From Albidovulum sp. (GTDB lineage: Bacteria > Pseudomonadota > Alphaproteobacteria > Rhodobacterales > Rhodobacteraceae): a stretch of DNA of 18,871 nucleotides. The stretch's first letter is position 1, and each line of letters starts with the position of its first letter. The position numbers were made by a program, and so were the translations under genes. Below, in pieces: positions 14,676-18,871 of this stretch. The notes under the pieces are model-generated. The model saw only the letters and a program-made list of their open reading frames with translations. It did no database searches and was not told the origin of the DNA. The stretch spans positions 1-18,871 of the forward strand of contig JAUQYA010000063.1 in the NCBI GenBank assembly GCA_030837785.1, given 5' to 3'.

Positions 14676-15338
14676 CGGGAAATGTCGGGGGAACGCGTGG
14701 TTCAACAACATCAGCGCCGTCTTGTGCATCGCATCCAGGGCCTTGGCGTCGGGAAAGGCATTGTCCCAGTACCAGGCGCCCTGCACCAGATAGTTCAACC
14801 CGGCGGACAGGACATCGGGATCGACCCCGGCATAGCCACCACTCTCGGCGATCTCGGCCAGCAGCGCCCGGACCTCGGCGTTATAGGCCAGATCGTTCGG
14901 CGCGCTGATCGCCTTGTCGATCTGCATGGTCTGCCGGTCGCCGCCGACCATGACCCAGACTGCGACCCAGTCGGGGTGCTGGCGGCTGAAATGGCGGGCG
15001 CAGTCGATGGCGCCCAGCACTCGCTGCACCGCCGTCAGCCCCGGCCCGTTCACCCACTTCTGCCACATCTGGTCGTACTGGTCGCTCAGGTGCTGGATCA
15101 CGGCGCGCAGCAGGTTTTCCTTGCTGCCGAAGTGAAAGACCACCAGCGAGTTCGACGAGCCGATGCTTTCGGCGATCCGCTGCATCGTCACCCCACCGAG
15201 GCCCTCGTCGGCGATGAGCCGGATCGTCGCGTCGATGATCCGTTGCGCGCTGGCGGTGCCGCGCTGGCGGCGGCCGTCCGCCTTCGGTGCGGGCGCCGTC
15301 TCCGCTCCCTGTTCAACCGTCGTCGCCTTGCCCGCCAT
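14667..15338 (-). CDS. TetR-family regulator (BetI-like C-terminal domain)
   Basis: About 223 residues from ATG 15338; a TTG at 15350 would add four. The DNA-binding domain lies in the first third: QRIIDATIRLIADEGLGGVTMQRIAESIGSSNSLVVFHFGSKENLLRAVI, a TetR helix-turn-helix with the usual FxSKE ending. The C-terminal part (HPDWVAVWVMVGGDRQTM, then VDPDVLSAGLNYLVQGAWYWD) resembles BetI-type domains. AAGG just before the ATG is a short-spaced ribosome site. It follows, on the same strand, the decayed transporter/amidase locus and was probably its regulator. The gene itself looks intact, so it may now be an orphan controlling other targets. Confidence 0.85.
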   Translation of the reverse strand: MAGKATTVEQGAETAPAPKADGRRQRGTASAQRIIDATIRLIADEGLGGVTMQRIAESIGSSNSLVVFHFGSKENLLRAVIQHLSDQYDQMWQKWVNGPGLTAVQRVLGAIDCARHFSRQHPDWVAVWVMVGGDRQTMQIDKAISAPNDLAYNAEVRALLAEIAESGGYAGVDPDVLSAGLNYLVQGAWYWDNAFPDAKALDAMHKTALMLLNHAFPRHFPAG

Positions 15339-15406
15339 CACCTTGCCCAACCCGTCAGCCCCTTCGTGGTTATTGGCCCCGCAACCGGCCCAGTCAACGC
15401 CCCGCC

Positions 15407-15820
15407 CTACAGCACCGGTCGCCGCGAGGCATCGCCATACCAGCCCCCCTGCGCCGTCTCATAGGCCAGCGCGGCGCCGAACACATCGGCGTCGCAGTAG
15501 CTGCGCCCGACGATCTGGATGCCGGTCGGCACGCCGGTCTTCGCGTGGCCCGAGGGCACCGAAATGACCGGACAGCGGCTGAGCATGTTGAACGGCGTCG
15601 TCATCGCCCAGCCGAGCGAGGGGTTTACCTCCCCGCCGTTGATCTCGACCTTGCCGGTGGTGTGGTCGAAATCGGCGGGCACGGCGGGCAGGGCATTGGT
15701 CGGGCAGATGAAGACGTCATGCTTCTCCATCATCGGGCCGAAGGTCTCTTACACCTCGTTGACGACTTCCAGGCTGTGGACGAAATCAATCGCCTTCGAC
15801 TCCCGCCCGTCTTCGTGGCC
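15407..15820 (-). pseudogene. Amidase, C-terminal fragment (amidase signature family)
   Basis: The sequence encodes roughly the last 135 residues of an amidase-signature enzyme: HDVFICPTNALPAVPADFD, then GWAMTTPFNMLSRCPVISVPSG, and GVPTGIQIVGRSYCDADVFGAALAYE, all family hallmarks. The catalytic Ser-Ser-Lys core is absent because the 5' two thirds are missing. Upstream the reading continues in frame as SLEVVNEV-stop-ETFGPMMEKHD. Family members usually have an aromatic or similar residue at the stop position, so the TAA at 15749-15751 is a nonsense change inside amidase coding. Further upstream the same frame runs into an ABC permease fragment. The junction is near 15785-15835 and was probably made by a deletion. 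The last 108 residues could start at the in-frame Met at 15733, but they lack catalytic residues. Confidence 0.75.
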
Positions 15821-16447
15821 TGCTGCCGCTTCGGCGAGGCGGAAGTCGAACTTCCCCAGGCTGGCGTAAAGCGGCAGCACCATCAGCGGCAGGTAGACAT
15901 AGACCATGCCCAGCATGACGGCGGTTTCGGTGAACATGATCTGGATCGGCTTGTCGATCAGGCCGGCCCATATCAGCACGCTGTTCAGGACGCCTTCGTT
16001 GCGGAACACCTCCTGGATCGCGAAGGTGCGGATCAGGGGGTTCGTCCAGAAGCGAATGGTGATCAGGAACAACCACAGGTCCCGCTTCGCGCGGTCCTGC
16101 GTGGCGATGAAATAGGCGGTGGGGAATCCCACGGCCAGCGACACCAGGGTGGTCAGGCACGACAGTTTCACCGACCGCCACAGGATGCTGACATGGGCGT
16201 CGGCCAGCGAGACGGAATTGTCGAACATGTCGCGTTCGAAGAAGACGCTGAACCAGCCCTCGCCGGAGAACTGCCAGTATTTCACGTCGCCGTAGTCGCC
16301 CTTGACCATCACCGAATACATCACGACGACGAGAAGCGGCAGGATGGCGGCCAGCAGGATGATGACCAGCGCCGGGGCCGACAGCCGCCAGCGGTTGCGG
16401 ATATCGCGGCGGGCGGCGTCACGGGCGATTTCGGCGGCGCGGCCCAT
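15821..16447 (-). pseudogene. Polyamine-type ABC permease, truncated and fused to amidase
   Basis: ATG 16447 starts one base after the ATPase pseudogene's TGA. About 209 residues follow the PotB/PotH pattern: helix 1 with ALVIILLAAILPLLVVVMYSVM, FWTNPLIRTFAIQEVFRNEGVLNS, and ETAVMLGMVYVYLPLMVLPLYASLGKFDFRLAEAA. The usual coupling motif and last helices that should come next are missing; the frame instead enters amidase sequence and stops at TAA 15749. The family normally has about 280-300 residues, so the permease lacks its ATPase docking loop and cannot work. The second permease and binding protein expected for such an operon are also absent, consistent with loss of several kilobases at the junction. 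Confidence 0.78.
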
Positions 16448-16448
16448 C

Positions 16449-17530
16449 TCAGTCCCCCAGCACTTTGGCGGCAGCCTCGTCGATCTTCACGCCGACATGG
16501 GTCCCGGCGGTCAGGCGGGTGGCGGAGGAGGGGCCGTTCTGAAGCCGCACGACGAAGGCAAGCCCGTTCGTCAGACGGACGTGGAAATGCGTGTCGGTGC
16601 CGAAGTGGACGACATTCTCCAGCGTACCCTCCAGATCGCTGGGGTCGCCGTCGCTGACGATCTCGGCATGTTCCGGCCGGATCATCGCCGTCACCCGCCC
16701 CTCGGGCGCCATGCCTTCGGGCAGCAGCGTGTCGATCTCGGCACCGCAGGGCAGCGCGATGCGCGCCTGTCCGGCTGGGCTGCGCACCACCCTCCCGTCC
16801 AGGAAGTTGGCCTCGCCGATGAAGTCGGCGACGAAGCGCACGCGCGGGCCGTGGTAGATCTCCTGCGGGCTGCCGACCTACAGCACGCGGCCCCGCGACA
16901 TGACCGCGATGCGGTCCGACATGGTCAGCGCCTCTTCCTGATCATGCGTCACAAAGATGAAGGTGATGCCGGTTTCGTGCTGCAACCGCTTCAGCTCGAT
17001 CTGCATCTCCTTGCGCAGCTTGCAATCGAGCGCCGAGAGCGGCTCGTCCAGAAGCAGCACCTTGGGCGCGGGAGCGAGGGCGACGCGCTGTTGCTGGCCG
17101 CCCGAATTGTCGCTGATCCGGCGGTCGCGCAGATCCTCCATGTGCACGAGGCGCAGCATCTCGTCGACCCGCGCCGCAATCTCGGCCCGGGGCCTGCCTT
17201 GCATTTCCAGGCCGAAGCCGATGTTCCGGGCGACGCTCATGTGCGGGAACAGGGCGTAGCTTTGAAAGACCGTTTTGACCGGACGGTCATAGGGCGGGAG
17301 CAGCGCGATATCCTTGCCGCTGGGCAGGATTTCCCCGTCGGTCGGATATTCGAACCCGGTGATCAGGCGCAGAAGCGTGGTCTTGCCGCAGCCCGAAGGC
17401 CCGAGCAGCGTGAAGAATTCGTTTTGACGGATCGCGTCGATACATCGTCAAGGGCGACGAACCCACCTTTCCCGGCTCCGAAGACCTTCGAGACACCGCG
17501 AATGTCAATTGCGGAAACACCGTCGCTCAA
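16449..17530 (-). pseudogene. Polyamine-type ABC transporter ATPase (PotA-like), inactivated
   Basis: A PotA-like ATPase with TOBE domain can be read in pieces. The likely start is TTG 17530 with GAGGGG just upstream, giving SAIDIRGVSKVFGAGKGGFVALDDVS. The frame then shifts near 17437-17450 (one base lost) into a stretch encoding the Walker A region (LLGPSGCGKTTLL) and VFQSYALFPHM. The signature reads NSGGQQQR instead of LSGGQQQR, and about four residues (family RALA) are missing after RVALA near 17070-17080. Walker B LLLDEPLSALD and VTHDQEEAL are intact. A TAG at 16878-16880 replaces a Gln codon (VL-stop-VG). The TOBE part continues to TGA 16449. Frameshift, nonsense and deletion together rule out function. 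Confidence 0.85.
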
Positions 17531-17949
17531 GGCAGCCCCTCGGCTCCACCGCCGAATCAACCGATCGACGGTCAGATGTGAAAACAAGCTGTATATTCAG
17601 TCAAATATTTTCTGACGAAGAAGGGCGTCGACATCCGCGGCACCACCGTTAACGCCAACCGGAGCCCGACAGGCGCGATCTGTCCGCCGCACGGCTGGCT
17701 CCACCCCAGGATTGTCGGATGTTCCTGCCTTCCCCTACGGTGCCGTCGGCGATCTGGTGCAGCCGGTCAAAGTCGTGCTTCCCTGATCGCCTCTGCGCCC
17801 GACGCGAAGTCGCTTCGAGCGGCGACCGGAGCGATTCACCGGGTGCCTGACCTTGCCGGCTATGTACAGCCCGCGGTTGGGAACCGGAACCGTCACCACA
17901 AAATGGCTCAGGCCCTTTCTTGCGAGGGTCTGACTTCACTGGGTCGGGA
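17531..17949. other. Unassigned stretch, possible degenerate coding DNA
   Basis: No gene I can support. The first 80 bases include an AT-rich patch (about 17581-17613) that would have been the promoter/operator region of the decayed ATPase gene. From about 17618 to the tRNA a plus-strand frame stays open for over 110 codons without a good start codon or ribosome site. A minus-strand open frame at 17649-17939 overlaps it and resembles no family I know. This looks like leftover coding DNA or chance openness at high GC. Confidence 0.4.
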
Positions 17950-18024
17950 TGGTGGGTGATGAGGGATTTGAACCCCCGACATCTTCGATGTGAACGAAGC
18001 GCTCTACCACTGAGCTAATCACCC
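17950..18024 (-). tRNA. tRNA-Val (anticodon CAC)
   Basis: A complete 75-nt tRNA on the minus strand with encoded CCA (17950-17952). The acceptor pairs perfectly (GGGTGAT/ATCACCC), anticodon stem CTTCG/CGAAG encloses TTCACAT (anticodon CAC, reads GUG), and the T arm is GGGGG/CCCTC-type with TTCAAAT loop. It shares the anticodon stem, variable region and much of the D arm with the tRNA-Val(UAC) at the other end of the window, on the same strand. Confidence 0.95.
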
Positions 18025-18034
18025 GTCGGCGGGC

Positions 18035-18063
18035 TACCTAGCGTTATTCCGCGACCGCTTCAA
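18035..18063 (-). promoter_or_regulatory. Promoter of tRNA-Val(CAC)
   Basis: Minus strand TTGAAGC (18057-18063), 14 bases, then GCTAGGTA (18035-18042), ten bases before the tRNA 5' end. This matches the alphaproteobacterial TTGACGS-N10-14-GCTANAWC form well in the -35 box and the GCTA core. It uses the same 14-base spacing as the promoter of the other tRNA-Val gene. Confidence 0.5.
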
Positions 18064-18270
18064 GGGCCTCGTTCCTTCCGCCGCATCCGCAGTCCCCGGG
18101 CCGCCCCCGCCGGGGTGCCGCCGGTCCGGCCGAAGGCCGCGACAGGTGCCATCTACCCGGCGGTCACGCCCGATCGGCTCGCCGCGAGATTGAATCGCAT
18201 GTGCAGAGCCGCCGCAATTGTGATGATTTTCTGCCACTGTTTCGCCTCATTCTACCGATCGCACCCAGAT

Positions 18271-18299
18271 TTGCTGTCTGGCGACCCGCGAAGTAGCAT
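18271..18299 (+). promoter_or_regulatory. Candidate promoter of the Gly-Asp repeat protein
   Basis: TTGCTG (18271-18276) and TAGCAT (18294-18299) are 17 bases apart, with 3 and 4 matches to the -35 and -10 consensus, 71 bases before the start codon at 18371. Elsewhere between the tRNA promoter and this gene (18064-18370) I see only a small CGGCC-GAA-GGCCG hairpin near 18130 and no gene. Confidence 0.3.
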
Positions 18300-18370
18300 A
18301 TTTAGAACATCGGTGGGGGGTGGTTCGGCCGTTGGCCAGGCACCCTGGATTCTGTTTGAGGGGTGCGGAA

Positions 18371-18871
18371 ATGAAGAAACGTTTTCTGGCGAGCACGGCG
18401 CTGACCTTGACGCTCAGCGCCGGCAGGGTTTTCGCGGGCGGCTTCGGCGAGCCCGTCATCGCTCCGGAACCGGTCATCCTCGGCAGCAACCAACCCTCCG
18501 GCAATTGCAGCGACGCCGAGTTCCTTCGTCTGCACCCCGACCTGTGCGATCCGGCCACCGGGTCGATCGCGACCGGGTCGATCGCATCCGGGGCGGGCGG
18601 CGGCGGGAGCGAAGGCGGCGACGGTGACGGCGGCGACGGTGACGGCGGCGACGGTGACGGCGGCGACGGTGACGGCGGCGACGGTGACGGTGACGGCGGC
18701 GACGGTGACGGCGGCGATGGCGGCGACGGTGACGGCGGCGACGGTGACGGTGACGGCGGCGGCGACGGTGACGGCGGCGACGGTGACGGCGGCGACGGTG
18801 ACGGCGGCGACGGTGACGGCGGCGACGGTGACGGCGGCGACGGTGACGGCGGCGATGGCGGCGACGGTGAC
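18371..18871 (+). CDS. Secreted Gly-Asp repeat protein, 5' part (runs off window)
   Basis: ATG 18371 has GAGGGG (18358-18363) seven bases upstream, and 167 codons stay open to the last base. Residues 1-22 are a signal peptide (MKKRFLAS start, Leu/Thr core, cleavage after VFA). A short mature domain follows with a Cys pair in CSDAEFLRLHPDLC (Cys46, Cys59), probably a disulfide, then a duplicated TGSIA linker. From residue 82 to the end only Gly and Asp occur, mostly as GGDGD. The spacing is unlike the classical RTX nonapeptide GGxGxDxUx, but a calcium-binding, extended acidic structure is plausible. The function is unknown and the C-terminus is not in the window. Confidence 0.72.
   Translation, partial: MKKRFLASTALTLTLSAGRVFAGGFGEPVIAPEPVILGSNQPSGNCSDAEFLRLHPDLCDPATGSIATGSIASGAGGGGSEGGDGDGGDGDGGDGDGGDGDGGDGDGDGGDGDGGDGGDGDGGDGDGDGGGDGDGGDGDGGDGDGGDGDGGDGDGGDGDGGDGGDGD
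18557..18586 (+). repeat. 15-bp tandem duplication encoding TGSIA twice
   Basis: accgggtcgatcgcg (18557-18571) is followed directly by the same 15 bases with a final a (18572-18586). It gives TGSIATGSIA between the Cys-pair domain and the Gly-Asp tract. The unit length equals that of the main repeat. Confidence 0.9.
18614..18871 (+). repeat. Gly-Asp coding tandem repeat, 15-bp unit (ggcggcgacggtgac)
   Basis: 258 bases of near-perfect repeats with a 15-bp main unit encoding GGDGD. Variants inserted or lost in whole codons give GGDGDGD, GGD (with a gat codon) and GGGDGD. Every change keeps the frame. The tract continues past the window end. Such DNA expands and contracts by slippage and is also hard to assemble. 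Confidence 0.95.

Noticed and set aside
12324..15464. Plus-strand open frame of 1046 codons
   Set aside because: It runs out of frame across the FAD oxidoreductase, the DMT transporter and the opposite strand of TetR, with Arg/Pro/Gly-rich chance composition; those genes have clear family motifs and ribosome sites.
15749..15751. Programmed stop-codon readthrough joining permease and amidase
   Set aside because: The permease lacks its coupling loop and the amidase its catalytic core, and the adjacent ATPase is also broken; decay explains the arrangement better.
15287..16657. Plus-strand open frame of 456 codons over the decayed locus
   Set aside because: The opposite strand carries recognisable amidase, permease and TOBE sequence; the plus reading shows none.
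18614..18871. CRISPR array
   Set aside because: The repeats are 15 bp and contiguous with no unique spacers, and they encode an in-frame Gly-Asp protein.
18371..18871. Classical RTX toxin repeats
   Set aside because: The GGxGxDxUx nonapeptide is absent; the repeat is five residues of only Gly and Asp and follows a Sec-type signal peptide, whereas RTX proteins use C-terminal type I signals.

Overview
The window reads as chromosome of a high-GC alphaproteobacterium, most likely Rhodobacteraceae. This rests on strong G/C at third codon positions, Caulobacter/Rhodobacter-type promoters (TTG..-N14-GCTA..) in front of both tRNA genes, and family-level resemblance of the transporters and catabolic enzymes. 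It is an accessory, nutrient-scavenging region bracketed by two tRNA-Val genes on the minus strand: UAC at 72-147 and CAC at 17950-18024.

Layout. (A) 1-440: a possible insertion-sequence end, tRNA-Val(UAC) with an abnormal acceptor stem, and a small membrane protein. (B) 607-6913: a compact catabolic/uptake locus. A BKACE (DUF849) enzyme and a class III aminotransferase are translationally coupled on the minus strand. They diverge from glnH-glnP-glnQ, a C45-type Ntn-hydrolase and an RpiR regulator on the plus strand. Two evenly spaced dyads lie in the divergent promoter region. (C) 6968-14556: an XRE-cupin regulator divergent from a polyamine-type ABC transporter (binding protein, two permeases, ATPase), then a cupin, a PuuB-like FAD amine oxidoreductase and a DMT exporter, all co-directional. 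(D) 14667-17530: a TetR gene followed by a decayed second polyamine-type ABC locus. Its ATPase carries a frameshift, a nonsense codon and a small in-frame deletion. Its permease is fused in frame to the 3' part of an amidase gene, with a later nonsense codon. (E) 17531-18871: unassigned DNA, tRNA-Val(CAC), and the 5' part of a secreted protein with a long Gly-Asp repeat that runs off the window.

How the genes may work together. In locus B an aminotransferase making a beta-keto acid would feed BKACE, which condenses such acids with acetyl-CoA. The Gln-type transporter would import the amino compound and the Ntn-hydrolase could release it from an acylated form. In locus C the transporter imports a polyamine or similar amine that the FAD enzyme oxidises, under PuuR-like control. 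Locus D looks like an older paralogue of locus C that is being lost. Substrates are inferred, not shown.
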